Positions 47,932 to 60,560 of a DNA stretch of 64,000 nucleotides are shown one piece after another. A program made the translations under genes and the position numbers. This stretch comes from Sternotherus odoratus (lineage: Eukaryota; Chordata; Testudines; Kinosternidae), in assembly GCA_032164245.1 (NCBI GenBank), contig JAVMKO010000003.1, forward strand, positions 91,015,890 to 91,079,889, given 5' to 3'. Position 1 is the first letter of the stretch; every line of letters begins with the position of its first letter. The notes under the pieces were generated by a model. That model was not told the origin of the DNA, did not search any database, and saw only the letters and a program-made list of their open reading frames with translations.

Positions 47932-48659
47932 CTCACACACACACACACACACACTTGTAAAGCGTCCCTTGGCACCGTGTGTCGGCCTGAAACCTCCCAG
48001 CCCTTCACCAACTCATCTTAGCTGCTGCTGGTAGTGGCCTGCCTTGGGGCTGCCTTTTTCTTCTCATCCACTGGCCGCGTGTGGTTTCCCACCTTTAAAT
48101 CAGGGACTTCTGAAAACGTTATTTGTCATGATGATTAGCACTGCTCTGATTCATCTTTGCTAATGCTAGGGGGGGAGGGGAAACTGTCATTGTGCTACTT
48201 AATATTTTAATACCAAACCGGCATTGATTTGTAGCATCTGGAATTTCTGTAACCAGTGTGGGGCTGGAAATCACTGGAGAATGATTGGGGGGGGGGGTTT
48301 GCTGTGCCCCTGTGGTTAGCCTGCAAGGTGAGTTGGGGCTGGAACAGCCCAAAGGAGAGTGGTTGAGTGGCCAGAAATCTAGAGGAAAGACTCCCTTTCC
48401 CTGGAGACCTGGGGTAACAGGCGGACACACAAGGGTCGTGCCGAGAAGCCGCTACTGAAAAAAGGGTCGCGGTTCTCACAAGGTTGAGAACCACTGCTGT
48501 ACAGGTACCATCAAAGATGAGATATTTTTCAGAGGAGTCTGAAGGAATTAGATACCCTCCTGAATCCTTTAGACTCAGTTGAAAATGCAAGGCTAAAGGG
48601 GATTCTTATGTTGCTATGATTGTATATTAATATAGTGTTATAAATAATTATCTGCTGTG

Positions 48660-49455
48660 GTTTGGCCTGGGGCCACATCGGGGTTCCAAAATTGTATGAA
48701 GGACTGGGTAGGAAAGGCTGTGTCTCCCCAAACAGTCTGGCCCCTTCCCCTATCCAACCCCACCCACTTTGTGCCCCCCAACTGCACCCCTTAGAGTCCC
48801 CAGCCCATTCTGCTCCTTATCCCCGACTGCCCCCTGAGACCCTCACTCAACCACCACCCCAGGACCTCACCCCCTATCCAACCAACCTGTTCCCAATCCC
48901 CTGATGGCCTCTCCCAGAACCTCTGCCCCATCCAACTCCCCCTGACCTCTATCCACACCCCTGCCTCCTGACAGACCCCCGGGACTCCCATGCCCTATCC
49001 AACCCCCCCATTCCCTGTCCCTTGACTGCCCCCCACCCAGAACCTCTGCCCCATCCAATCCCCCTGCTCCCTGTCTCCTGACTGCCCCCGGGGACTCCCT
49101 GCCCCTTATCCACGCCCCCGGCTCTCTTACCATGCCGCTTACTCCCTCCTCCCCCCTCTCCTGGACACTCAGTGTGCTGCATCCAGGAGTGGTCCTGGAC
49201 AGTGCTGCAGTGGTATGGCTCTAGCGAGGCCTGAGCTCCTGCCGCTCGGCCTGCTGGAGCTCACAGCCCTGTCCCCTTACCACTCCGAATGGCAGGAGCT
49301 CAGGTCCGGCCGGAGCCACGCTGCCACAGTGCTGTCCAGGGCCGCTCCTTGACATGGCATGCTGAGACTTTGGGGGAAGGTGGGGATAGGGCAGGGGGGA
49401 GTCAGGAGGCGGGAGCTCAGGCAGGCTGGGCAGGGCTGTAGTTTGACCATCCCTG
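48660..49455. mobile_element. hAT-like element, decayed ends
   Basis: Starts at TTTGGCCTGGGGCCACATCG and ends TAGTTTGACCATCCCTG. It shares the GGCCACATCGGGGTTC...AAAGGCTGTG block and CCCC-rich tandem interior with the element at 42769. It lies between PPIL4 and GINM1. Confidence 0.6.
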
Positions 49456-50458
49456 ATCTTGCTGCTAGTATCTTTTAAGTATGATTTAATCACAAAGTCC
49501 ATACTCAGAACATCACTGCAGCTTTAGAAGTGGGCCTGCTGTCTATTGTGTAGAGTTCATCAGGCTTTTGTCGGAACAGAACCCAATGATCATGCAAGAT
49601 GCAAGGTAATTGAAAATAAGTCCTTTTGTGTATTTAACTTTTTAGTATATAGATCTTCTGTCCTTCAAATTATTATTATTATTTTCAGTTTTAAATGTAT
49701 TTACCTTTCCTGTCTATTATATCTGGAATCTTCTGTTTCCAGCGATATAGAGTTCCCACTTCTGGCCTTACAGGGTAGGGAAGTCTTAAACCTGGTTCTG
49801 GTGCAAGACAGAATATTGCCTACATCTCAAATCAGTGTTACATCAGAAAATTCCACATATGGGGGAAAAAAGAAAACAATTTTTTTTAAATATTCAATGG
49901 CTCTTCAAAGCTCCTCAAAGGTTTGAGAATTTGGTATGTTTGAAATAGCTTCGGAAAAGGATTTGTAGGCTGAGTGAAGGTGAGGCCATGCAAAGTGAAG
50001 TATTTATTACATGAATATGACCTATGTTCATATGGTCTGTGGGGATGAGAGTCTGAATACAATACAGTACATATACTTGCTTACTGTAAAAAGCATTATT
50101 CAAAATGTGCTATTTGTTTTCCTAATGTAAAAAGGATATTTAGAGTACAGCACTGGCTCACTGAAAGTCTTCTAGCAGGCCCTGATGAGAACAAAATGGT
50201 TTAAGAGAAATCATTACCATCAGTTGCATCAAAGATTAAGTCCAAAATCTTAAAATAGGCTTTAGCTCAGCAGACAATTGCACACTGTCTAGCAAGAAGG
50301 AGTTTTAAAAGGCTGTAAGCAGGCCTAATTAATTTTCTTAAACAAAGGCAGAGTGAAGGTTGTCTGGCAGTGACCATGATTGAGTAGGGTTGCTTGGGGA
50401 ATGGCTAGTATATGTTTGTGAGAATCAGAGCAAGTGTGAGAAGGATGTAGGTATACAA

Positions 50459-51112
50459 CAGGGCAAACTTTTTGGCCCGAGGGCCACATCTGGGTATAGA
50501 AATTGTATGGTGGGCCATGAATGCTCACATTGGGGTGAGGGCTCTGGGGTGGTGCCAGAAATGAGGAGTGTAGGGTGTGGAAGGGGGCTCCAGTTGGGGG
50601 TGCAGGCTCTGGGATGGGGGGTGACAGGTTGGGGTGTAGGAGGGTGTTCTGGGCTGGGACTGAGAGGTTTAGAGGGCAGGAGGGGGATCAGGGCTGTGGA
50701 AGGGGGTTGGGCATGGGTGTGTGTGCGTGGCTAAGGGTGCAGGGTCTGGGTGGTGCTTACCTCAAGCAGCTCCTGGAGGTAGTAACAAGTCCCCCCTCTG
50801 GTTCCTATGGAGGTGTGGCCAAGCAGCTCTGCTGCACACTCCCTGCAACTCTGATTGGTTGTGGTTCCTGGCCAATGGGAACTATGGAGGTGGTGCTTGG
50901 ACCAGGGGCAGCCTGTGGGGTGAAGCCCCCTGGCTGCACCTATGTGCAGGAGCTGGGGGTGGAGGAGTGGGGACATACCATTGCTTCTGGGAGCTGTATG
51001 GAGTGGCCCCTGGCTGGAGCAGGGCAAGGCCCAGACCCCACTCCCCAGCAGGAGCTTGAGGGCTGGATTAAAATGGCTGGCGGGCCAGATGTGGCCTGTC
51101 GTTTGCCCAACG
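50459..51112. mobile_element. hAT-like element with G-rich interior
   Basis: GGGCAAACTTTTTGGCCCGA at the left and GGCCTGTCGTTTGCCCAACG at the right are inverted. The interior is G-rich and tandem (GGGTGTAGG units). It ends about 500 bases before the GINM1 start codon, at the edge of its promoter. Confidence 0.65.
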
Positions 51113-51239
51113 TGGTATTGAACCTTATCTCCTAGATTGAGGGGTTTGGGGTTTTTCGTGATGATCTCCTAGCAACGCCCCATGTCTCCACAGGGTGTTT
51201 GGTTTCCAGTGTTAGACGGGAGAGGTACTTGTAGCAGCG

Positions 51240-51720
51240 GGGTGGGGGGCGTGGGGAGGGTTTTGTCCCTTTCTCGCAGGCTCCCTCCCGGGAACAGTTG
51301 GCCCCGGAGCCCCGCCCCTCAGGCTGGAGCTGAGGGCAGAGGGGGGGCTGAAGACGAGGCTTTTCCCAGCACTTAGACTACGTGTGTGGGGGGGGGTGCA
51401 AGGGCGGGACCGAGCCAATCCCACCTCCCTCAGGGAGCCGCCCCCCCCCCGGCCAACACTGAGCCGCTCCGCGGGGGCGGGTTGTGTCTGCGCGTCCCGC
51501 TCGCCCGCCCCGCAGCCGGCCGCTCTTACGCAACACGCGGCAACGGCGGCCCGGCCCGGCCCCGCCCCGCCCCCGCGGGGATGTTTCACTAGTGTGACTA
51601 GTTTGTTTTAATCCCCGGGACCCAAGATGGAGGCTGCGCCGGGGCCTGGCGGGCTCCTGCTGCTCCTCGTCCTGGGGCTGCTCGGCCCCGCGGCTCCGCA
51701 GCTCCTCAGCCAGGTACCGG
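51240..51720. promoter_or_regulatory. CpG-rich promoter of GINM1
   Basis: GC- and CpG-rich block ending in GINM1 exon 1. The start codon lies in CCAAGATGGAGGC, close to a YY1 binding site, a common arrangement at TATA-less start sites. The YY1 role is inference. Confidence 0.65.
51627..51713 (+). CDS. GINM1: GINM1 coding exon 1 (signal peptide)
   Basis: 29 codons. After MEAAPGPGG comes a hydrophobic run, [15 protein letters not shown], typical of a cleaved signal peptide. The ATG is within a CpG-rich promoter. The donor is CAG|GTACCG, ending on a codon boundary. The mature N-terminus is shorter than in mammals. Confidence 0.85.
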
Positions 51721-54700
51721 GAGTGGAGACCGGGTCGGGTCTGGGCGTGAAGCGGTTCCCCTCAGGGACGGGGGTTTACAGTTTGATTGTGGGGCGCCGG
51801 GTGTGCGGGAGTAGGGGTCGCACTTGGCCCACAGGGGTGTGAGGTGTGAGCGGGTGTGGGTGTGTTGAGGGGGAGTGTACAGGGCATCCGGCTGTCAGTG
51901 TGAAAATATAAACCTGATACGGGGGGGGGACGACTTGACATCGACGGTCTGTTTTCCAAATATGTTTTGTTAAACTATGTTTGGGTGATTCTGGGTTATC
52001 CGACCGCACCAAAATGAGTGACCCAGGAATGGGTCTCTTCCTGTTTTGTTTGTTACTCTAACTTTTCTTGTGTGTGGAAGGAAATGCTGCAAACTGATAG
52101 TTTATGCACCTGTTAATATTTAGAAAAACTGCTGGTTGGAGGATGAGAGAAAATACAGGTATTAAAAAATAACTTGCATATGAGCTGTATTTTTGTCTTT
52201 GTATTTTTAATGCATACATCCACATCTTGACAGCTCCTTGCTATAGATTAACATGATGCTACAGGCCCAATTCTTGCTTTCAGGGCTATTAACTGAGCCA
52301 AGAAAATGTTATGGTACATAGAGGGGTGGGGTTGGTACTGAAGTATATATTCACATGATTGGCTATAAAGTAAATCCGTTCTTTGTTGTTTTGGTACTAT
52401 TTGGTACTTTTGTTGGAGTTAGGGGATACTTCATGAAACCTGTAAACCAATACCTCTAGAATTACAGCCCCATCTCCCAAAAATGGAGCCCAACAAACTG
52501 GTTCTATGTTGGAGACTGTTTAGGTATCAATTACAACAGTTGTGAACATCAGAGCATCTTATCACAGAAGTACCAAATGGGAAACTTCTGTTGGGTTATG
52601 TAGTCAGTTGTTACACAACTGATAACATGAACGTTGTTACAAAGCTCTCGTCAAGATAAGTGTGTGTAAATAAAAAAATATTTTAAAACAAGCCTGATAG
52701 CAAGCCCATTAGGGTACATCCTATACTGCAAGTAGGAAACCTGAGTTTATTTCCTGGTTTCTGCCTCTCCTCACACAAGGCCTTTTGCTAACTGGGAACT
52801 CTCAGCTGGGAAATCATGGCCCTGATGCTGTTGCAGATGTATAGCACCTGTGTAACTGTTGGAAGGATTGGGGCTTTATAGAGGTTTGCTGTCTGTAAAT
52901 GATATAACAGCTGTCTGTATTAAACACACTGTCAGTGAGATGTACGAGGCAAGAATGACTGAGTCTCAATTGTTCTTTAGCACCAAAAAGTTACTATCTG
53001 TTTGGAATGTTCCTTGTCACCATTGATAAATTGTCAGAAGGACTCCTGTGTGGTTTGAAGATGTGGGGGACAAATAATTGAATAGGAACAAATGTTTCTT
53101 AGCTTGATACATTTCTAAAGTATGCATAAAGCTATTTTAAATAGAAGAACCAAAGCCTTCATTGTTGAGCAGAATTACTCTTGACTAGAGATGAACTGAC
53201 TTGTCACAATGAGATTTGAAATTGAAGGTCCTAAGAATCAGAAGAGAATGAGTTCTCCCTTTCCCTTTGTCCATGTGGCTTCACAAGACCGGGGCTGTTT
53301 AAGGGACCCAATGAAGGGTAGACTAATCTTTACTCTGAATAGTTTTGGATCTGCAGACTTGTGAGTGTTTCACAGATGTGAGAGCCACTAACACTTGTAG
53401 CTGGACTGGGCATTATGTCTGTATATTCTGTAACTTTGACAGTATGTGGACAGAATACTATCAATTGCTTGATTTATTATTTTTTTAAACATGTTTTCCT
53501 TTGGTGTAGGTTAAGAATGTATGTTTTTAATGTAGGAAATGTATTATGGGAAAGCATGGCTGGAAAGGATTGAACAGTCTAGACTTACTAAAATATCTTG
53601 TCTGATTCATTTTGTAGGTTTTGAAATGCTCTGCTTTAGCTCTAGCATTTGAGTACATTGCTTGTTGCTCAGTGCCTGTCATTTCCCAAACACTTATGAA
53701 ACATGGACTTTCCCTTTTCATAATTTACTTGGACAGCGGCACAGCTTTTTCCTTATAATTTGGGTGAATCATTCTGCATCATTCTGTAGAGGTTCAAGAG
53801 AGATTTCACAAAGTTATCTTTGTTAAATTTTTTCAAAAATATGTTCAAACTGCACTGGAAGCTTAAAAAATGAGGGAAGATTAAAACAGCCTGGAATAAA
53901 TATCTTTAGGTCCCTCAGAGTTCTTTGACAAAGCAAAAGCAGCTAGGAAATCACAAGGCAAAGTAGTTAATAGTCTCTGCTGCGTAAAACTAGGATGTAA
54001 AAGAAATACAATACAGTTCTTAACGCTAGGTCAAGAGAGAGATTAAGTTTAGGTCATTTGGTTTTCATTTAGTTTTTTTATTCTGAATATGCTCCTGATG
54101 AGAAGAATACATGAAGTGTGAGGGAGCTGACTGAAAGCACAGTGGGCTGAGTTCTACAAGTTTATGATTGTTCTGATTAACATGGGCAGTAACTGAGTTT
54201 AGTTATCTAAATGAATTTTCCCCTGGATGGTTGTTTCTAGTTTTTGAAGATGTGATTTTTGTCTTTTGGTTATTTATGTTGATTATTTCTGTTGATGTGG
54301 CCTACTCACCTGTGAGAAGTGTGGGATACATACTTAGTGTGCATACCATTATTTTTCCAACAGATAATATATTGAATCCGTGTGCCCCAGCAGATGCTTC
54401 CTGCAAACCCCTCTCCCCTCAGGGCATAAGGCCCCACAATTTTAATACTGTACACAGCAATGATGATTATGAAGATTGGTTGAGGTGCTGAAGTCAGAAG
54501 GTGGAAGAGGGTGGAATAATTCCCAGGGAATGCCTTATTGCTAAATGATGAACTACCACTCTTAGCTGAACCTCAAGGATTAACACATTGCTGTTAATGT
54601 AGCCTCACACTCTACAAGGCAGCACAAATGGAGGGAGGGGAAACAGCACAGCAGAAAGAATCAGAGACGCATTGCCTCATTAGGAAAGCTGATTGACCCC

Positions 54701-57700
54701 ACTCTAAGTACATTGCCTTTAAAAGTACATTAGTAAGTTGAGACAGCAGCTGCTGCCCACATGCTCCCTCCATCCTGAGCCCCATAATGTCCTGTCCCTG
54801 CCCCGTGGAGATAAAGTATAGAAGATGGGGTACAGGAGTGGGGGGGCGGGGGACACTCTGACATTAGCACTCCTCTTCTACCCCCTTACCCCTCCGTACA
54901 GCAAGCAGGAGGCTCCCAGGAGCAGCTCCAAGGCAGAAGACAGGAGCAGCACATGGCAGTAGGGGGAGGGACAGCTAAGCTGCCCTGCTATTGATAGCCT
55001 GCTGGGTGGCTGCCACATAGGCAATTTATGGGAGTGGGGAGATGACGGGGAGGGGGCCTGCTGGTCCATCCTGGTTCCAAGCCCCCACCAGCTAGCTCCA
55101 ATGGGCTTCTCTTTCTGCAAGAGGTGGACAAAGCAGGTGGCTGCCAAACAACATTAGAAGGGAGCATTGCACAACTTTAAATGAGCATGTTCCCTCATTG
55201 ATCAGCAACGGAACATTAACCATGACAACTTTAAATGAGAAGTTACTAGATGTGGACAGGAGACAACTGCTCACTTTAATTTTTTTAAACTTCTTAAACA
55301 TATGCACTTAAAGTTCCCATCCAAGTGGGAGTTAAGAATATTTTAATTTTGGACTAGACACTATGAGATGAAAGGATTGAAAGACTTTGAAATACCCAAA
55401 TAACTAAAGTATAATTCACACTGTTAGCTTGAAATGCTTGGGTGTAGTGGTAGTATTTGAGCGCATGTGTCTTTCATGTATGCCTTTGTCATGGGGTGGT
55501 CCCTTGAGGATCCTTTCCAGCCTCACTCACTCATCCAGTCTTCTTCACCACCACTGCACTTTACCAGCTGTGGCCTGTGAAAAAAAATATAATAGTGTTA
55601 TTTACATATATTTAGAGTCCATAACCAGCTTCCCCACTTGTTTCTAGGGAAGGGAAAGTAGCAGTAGCTAGTCATCTCTAGGGCTGCCTTCATTCAGGCA
55701 CCAAGCACTTCCTTCCTGTCTGCTCATAAAATCCCAGCTGCTGGGTGTTGCTGCCCCTCTATTAACCCCTCAGCTGTAGCTCTACTCAGTTAATTGGCAC
55801 CTTAGGTCAGTTACCTGTTTTTTCCAGTTAAGTCCCAATTAACATTCACTGGTGGGGAGCTGAGTGACAAGGTGTTGAGTTAGCTGAAGACTCAGCATGT
55901 CCTGTTACATCCTTTCATTTCCCAATCAAACACTTTTGGAACATGGACTTTTCTTCCTCCCTTTTCATTATTTTTGGAACAGTGGCACAGTTTCCCCCCA
56001 ACTCATAATCTGAGTGAGTCATTTGACATCATTCTATAAAGATTTTGTATAAATATCTTTTGCATAAATATGTTTTAAATAAGGGAGGATTAAGACTGGC
56101 TAGAAAATATACCCTTTAGATCACTTAGTGTTACTTGGCGAAGCAAAAGAAGTTAAGAAATCACGAGAGGAAGGGAGCAGTAATCTCTTATGCAAGGCTC
56201 GAAGGTAAAAGATACAATACAGCTCTTAATGCTAAATCAAGAGTTACCGTATTTTTCGGCGTATAAGACGACTGGGCGTATAAGACGACCCCCAACTTTT
56301 CCAGTTAAAATATAGAGTTTGGGATATACTCGCCGTATAAGACTACCCCTCTTCCAATGCACACCAAATAAAAATTAAAAAAACATCAGATTTGAAGGGG
56401 GTCAGGATGTTCTCAGGGTGTCTGCAATGCTCACCCTTTTCAGCAAAGAAACCCTCACATACCCAGTGAACAGACTCAAAACCAGTTACAGGCAATGCCC
56501 CTGGGGAAAAGCCACCCCACTCCCAAATCAACCCCAACTCACTCCAGCCTCCACTTCCTAAATCACCCCACCTCAAATCTCCACCCACCCCACCCCCTAA
56601 CTCACTCCAGTCCACAGCCCCAAATCCCCTGCCCCCCCATCTCCAGTCTCCACCCCCACAACCCTCTAACTCACCCCACATCTCAAATCCTCTGCCCCAA
56701 CCCCACTCACTCCACTCAAACCTCCCCCCAACTCACCCCAAGGGAGGTCGCACTGGGGGGTGCCCCAGGGCTATGAGGGAGTCACTCTGGGGGTGCCCCT
56801 CCCCTAACTCGCCCCCCGGCCGCCGCCGCCTCCAACTCAGTGCCTAAGAGCCATAGTTACTAAGTGATAAACATCATCCGGTCCAGATGCAGAAACAGCC
56901 AATCTGGGGCTGACATGTAGATGTATTTAGAAAGAGGCAGCAACAGGCTGCTGCAGTGAGTACAAACACACACGCACACTGTCTAGCAAACATGGCACAC
57001 GCACACCTTGTATTTCTCTGAGCCCAGACTGGAGCCCTTAATTACAGGACAAGACCAAATAGTGCTGAGTACATAGGTGCCAGTGTATGTAACTCTGCAG
57101 AGCTGCACACACCACACATACTGGACAGGCTAAGCAGCCACCTGAAACTCCCCTAGTACCAGTAACACCAATGTCAGATCAGAAAGCCTACTTGAACCAG
57201 GAGAGCTGCCATGGGGAGTTAGAGAAAGGGGTCCTGGTGACGGGCAACATGGGGGGAGAGGATCTGGTAAGGAGGGGAGAGGATCTGGCATGGAGGGAGC
57301 ACAGAGGATGGAGTGATGGGGGAGAAAGTGCACTGGGGGGCACAAAGGGTTGGGGGGGCAGAGCGCAAGGAAGTCACAGAGTGGGGCGAAGGGGGATGAC
57401 ACAGAGAATCGGATGAGGGGGAAGGGAGAGTCCGGGTGGAGTGGAGGGGGTTGGCAGAGAGGATCGGTGAGGGGAACAGGAGAGCCTGGGGGGTGGGAAG
57501 AGGATTGGGGTGGGAAGGTGAGTCGGGGGGGGGGGGAGGAGGGAAGAGCACCCCAAGAGGGGTGCAGAGGGTCTGGTGGGAGGAGGAAAGAGTCCCAGGG
57601 GAAGGCACAGATGCACAGAGGATTGGGTATGGGGGAGGGGACAGTGCCCTAGGGGAGTCACAGAGGATCAGGTTGGGAGGACAGGGGAGGGGTGAGGCAC

Positions 57701-60560
57701 AGAGGGTCAAGTGGAGGGGGAAGCCCCAAGAAGGGGCACAGAGGGTTGGGTGGAGGGGAGGACACAGAGGGTCTGTTGGGGAGGAGCGACAGAGTCCTGG
57801 GGGAACACAGATGATGTGGTGAGTGGGGGGGGCGAATATCATGGGAGGACACAGAGTATTGGGGGAGGGGAGAGCACCCTGGGGGGGGGGCAGAGGATGG
57901 GGGAACTACAGACTGTGGAGTGAAGAAGGGGAAGCCCCGGGCGGCACTCGAGTGACGGGTTCTGGTGAGTGTGGGCTGGGGAACCGAGGGGGTGGGGTCT
58001 GGTGACGGGGGAGCTCAGGTTCTGAAGAAGGAAAACGAGGAGTAGGGGGTCTGGAGCAGAGGGAGGGAGCCGGAGGGCGGGACCTGGCGAGGTGAAGCCC
58101 GGGGGAGGGAGATTTGCTGAGTGGGAGCGGAGGGGGGAGGCGGGGGGGGGACACACCAGAGAGCCGGTGAGGGGGGACAGGGGGAGCGGGCGCCTCACGT
58201 ACAGCCGGGACTAGCCGGAGCCAGGCGCTCCCGTCCATGTCCCTGGTGTCATTCGCCTCGCCCCACCCCCGCGCTGAGTCCCCGGGGGGGGGGAGGGGGG
58301 GTCCCAACCCCACGCCACCGGGGGAGCGGAGCTCCCGGCCCCATCGCCCACATACATGTCACATACACACATAGGATCGGCCCGGCCACCACAATACGCC
58401 TGCGCGACCGCAGATTCTCCAGTCCTGCTCGGCACCCGCCCTATAAGACGACACCGGGCGTATAAGACGACCCCTGACTTTTGAGAAGATTTTCCTGGGT
58501 TAAAAAGTCGTCTTATACGCCGGAAAATACGGTACATTAAATATATGTTTCTTTAAAATATTTCTGAATATGGGCCAGATGAGAAGAATATGTTTAGAGT
58601 GAGAGAGCTGGCTAAAAGCCCAATGGGTTGGGTTCTACAATTTTATTATGAATCTGATTTACATTGGCAGTAACTGATATTAGTTATGTAAATAAGCTGG
58701 TGAGCTTCATCTTTCCTGAATGGTTGTTACTAGTTCTGAAAATGGGAGACCTTTGCTTCCTGTAAGAGGAGCAAATTACCTTTTGTACATTAGTGGCCAA
58801 AGTGTGTTCAACCCCATTTTACTGGGGACAGAATATCTGTGGTTGATAAGTAATGAACCATTTTCCCAGGGAACTACTATCTCTTGGGCTTTGTGGAATG
58901 TTTATACTCTATTTAAACCTTTTTCCATCCAAATAATTTTCAAATGTGGTTTGGACTTACCAGTGTAGATGAGGCTAAATTTATTATAATAAGGATCCGT
59001 TCAGTAATTGGGCCCCTGTTATGCAGTGCACTTACATGGTAAGACATTCCCTATCCCATAGAGCTTACAAACTAAATTGTGTAAAGCCGTTTCCAAAAAC
59101 CACTTAAGTCTGTGACCCCAAATTCTCTCTTTTAAAACATGGTTCAAATCCCAATGTAGAGAGGGTCAAAGAGAGCAGAAGTAAAATTGTGATATGAGGG
59201 ACTCTGAGATGCTGCTTTAGCTATGAAGTTTGTACAAGAAAATGCAGTCAAAAAGGCTGCACTGAGCTGAGGAATATGAGTATGGAGAAGAAGATATCAA
59301 CAGCAGAAGAAAAAGATTTGGCTCTAAGGTGAAGAAAGCTTTCTAGATCATGGCCAGACAAAAAGCAGGTTGAAATCAGTTAAGATTGTATGAAAAGTAA
59401 GTGGGGAAATTAAAAACTACTTTTGTCAAGCAGTTTGCTGAGAAAGGGCAGGGCAACAGTGAGACAGTAATGTGTGTTAGGTTCAAGGAAGTTGTTTGAA
59501 GACGGAATGGATAATGGCAGGTTTTGGAGCTACAAGAGAAAAACAAGGGGTTGACAGTGCTAGAGTAAAGTAGGTATTAGGACAAAGTGACAGGACTGAA
59601 TGATGAGAAGGGAGGGAGAAGATATAATTTTCTTAGCACTGGACGATGGTAGGGGGCAGTAATGTCATAAATTAAAACAATTTGAGATTGAAAGAAGGAA
59701 ACAAATCCCTTGCATCAGGGCAGGGAAAGGTTATTTTCCTGTAAAGTTATCTTCCATCCTGATTGAACAGAGGTGATTCTTTTACCTTTTCTTTATTTAT
59801 TTAAATAAAATAAGATTTTTATTTAAAGCAGGTTCTTTAAATAAAATTCGTATTTATAGAACCTGATTGATTTTCAGTGTCCTAAAGACACTGGTTTGGG
59901 TCCGGGCTCACCTGTACCAAATGGTGAGGCTATTATTCTCAAGCCTTCCCAGGAAAGGGGTGTAGGCCTGGGGGAAGAGGGGCTTCAAGTGGCCCTCCCT
60001 GAATGTTTGTTTAAATCATTTGGTGGTGGCAGCAATACCGTTCAAGGACAAAAGGGATTTGTGCCTTGGGGAAGTTTTACCCTAACCTGGTAAAAATAAG
60101 CTTAGAAGGTTTTCATGCAGTCCCCACATCTGTTCCCTAGAGTTCAGAGTGGAGAAGGAACCCTTAAATCATTACTGGGTTTTTTGTTTCTTTCAGGAGA
60201 ACATCAGAGTCAATGTTACTATGTTGAAAACCAGTGAGGAATCTCAAGAAGCACAGGTTTGCTGCTTTTGTTTACTCAACATATTAGTAAAAGTTATGAA
60301 CCAAACTCTACCTGTGAATGTGTGGCTTTCACAGATTTTTCTGACTTATTTCAGTATTTTATACAATAGTGATTCTCTAATCTGTTCTTTGCATTATTTA
60401 TTTATGAAACTGAAAATCTGACTATATATTAATATTTTACCAACTATCTTTTATTTTTTTAAGGTTGTCTTTAACATCACTTACAGTAATGGACAGCTAC
60501 TTGTAAATGACTTTCCTATGAAGAGAGGTGTTACGCGGATTAAGTGTCAAACTTTAATAT
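51627..60560 (+). CDS. GINM1: GINM1, glycoprotein integral membrane 1 (5' part, 3 exons; continues past window)
   Basis: Exons 51627-51713, 60197-60256 and 60464-60560 join in phase and give residues 1-81. The first exon is a leucine-rich signal peptide. Exons 2 and 3 match the start of the lumenal domain of human GINM1: IRVNVT against IRINVT, and [11 protein letters not shown]...VNDFP...GVTRI.CQTLI. N-glycosylation sequons are visible at N35 (NVT) and N53 (NIT). The transmembrane segment and C-terminus lie beyond 64000. Family function is poorly known; it is a single-pass membrane glycoprotein. The position beside PPIL4 supports the call. Confidence 0.88.
51714..53671 (+). other. GINM1 intron 1, first part, nothing else seen
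   Basis: GC-rich promoter tail to about 51870, then AT-rich sequence without conserved exon or clear transposon ends. Confidence 0.5.
53672..54242 (+). repeat. duplicated segment, copy 1 (intact)
   Basis: Starts near CATTTCCCAAACACTTATGA and runs to GGATGGTTGTTTCTAG. It is co-linear with copy 2 in the same orientation, diverged. It lies in GINM1 intron 1. Confidence 0.7.
55898..58738 (+). repeat. duplicated segment, copy 2 (interrupted)
   Basis: Words CATTTCCCAATCAAACACTT, then GAAGCAAAAGAAGTTAAG and GATACAATACAGCTCTTAAT match copy 1. The rest resumes at about 58535 (TTCTGAATATGGGCCAGATG, GAATGGTTGTTACTAG). The gap is the transposon at 56245-58534. Confidence 0.7.
56245..58534. mobile_element. 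2.29-kb DNA transposon-like element with 28-bp inverted ends
   Basis: Ends TACCGTATTTTTCGGCGTAT and its inverted partner agree in 27 of 28 bases. TA may be the target duplication. Further GTATAAGACGACCCC copies sit just inside both ends. The interior is strand-biased: C-rich at 56490-56840, G-rich at 57170-58190. No transposase is visible; the open frames are chance products of GC-rich repeats. Superfamily not assigned. Confidence 0.75.
60197..60256 (+). CDS. GINM1: GINM1 coding exon 2
   Basis: 20 codons, [20 protein letters not shown], with a glycosylation sequon NVT. The acceptor is TTTCTTTCAG and the donor CAG|GTTTGC. It matches the human segment IRINVTTLK. Confidence 0.87.
60464..60560 (+). 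CDS. GINM1: GINM1 coding exon 3
   Basis: 32 codons plus one base: [18 protein letters not shown], then a stretch ending RIKCQTLI. The acceptor is TTATTTTTTTAAG and the donor TAT|GTGAGT. The remaining split codon implies a further exon, which I could not find before 64000. Confidence 0.88.

Noticed and set aside
47523..48021. Long frames upstream of PPIL4 that could suggest a divergent gene
   Set aside because: CpG-rich promoter sequence with C runs and a MITE; no signal of conserved protein.
50575..51135. 186-codon plus-strand frame just before GINM1
   Set aside because: Lies within a hAT-like element and reads through its tandem interior.
57219..58537. Several long frames on both strands in the GC-rich block
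   Set aside because: They arise from low-complexity G-rich transposon interior; base composition alone explains the lack of stops.
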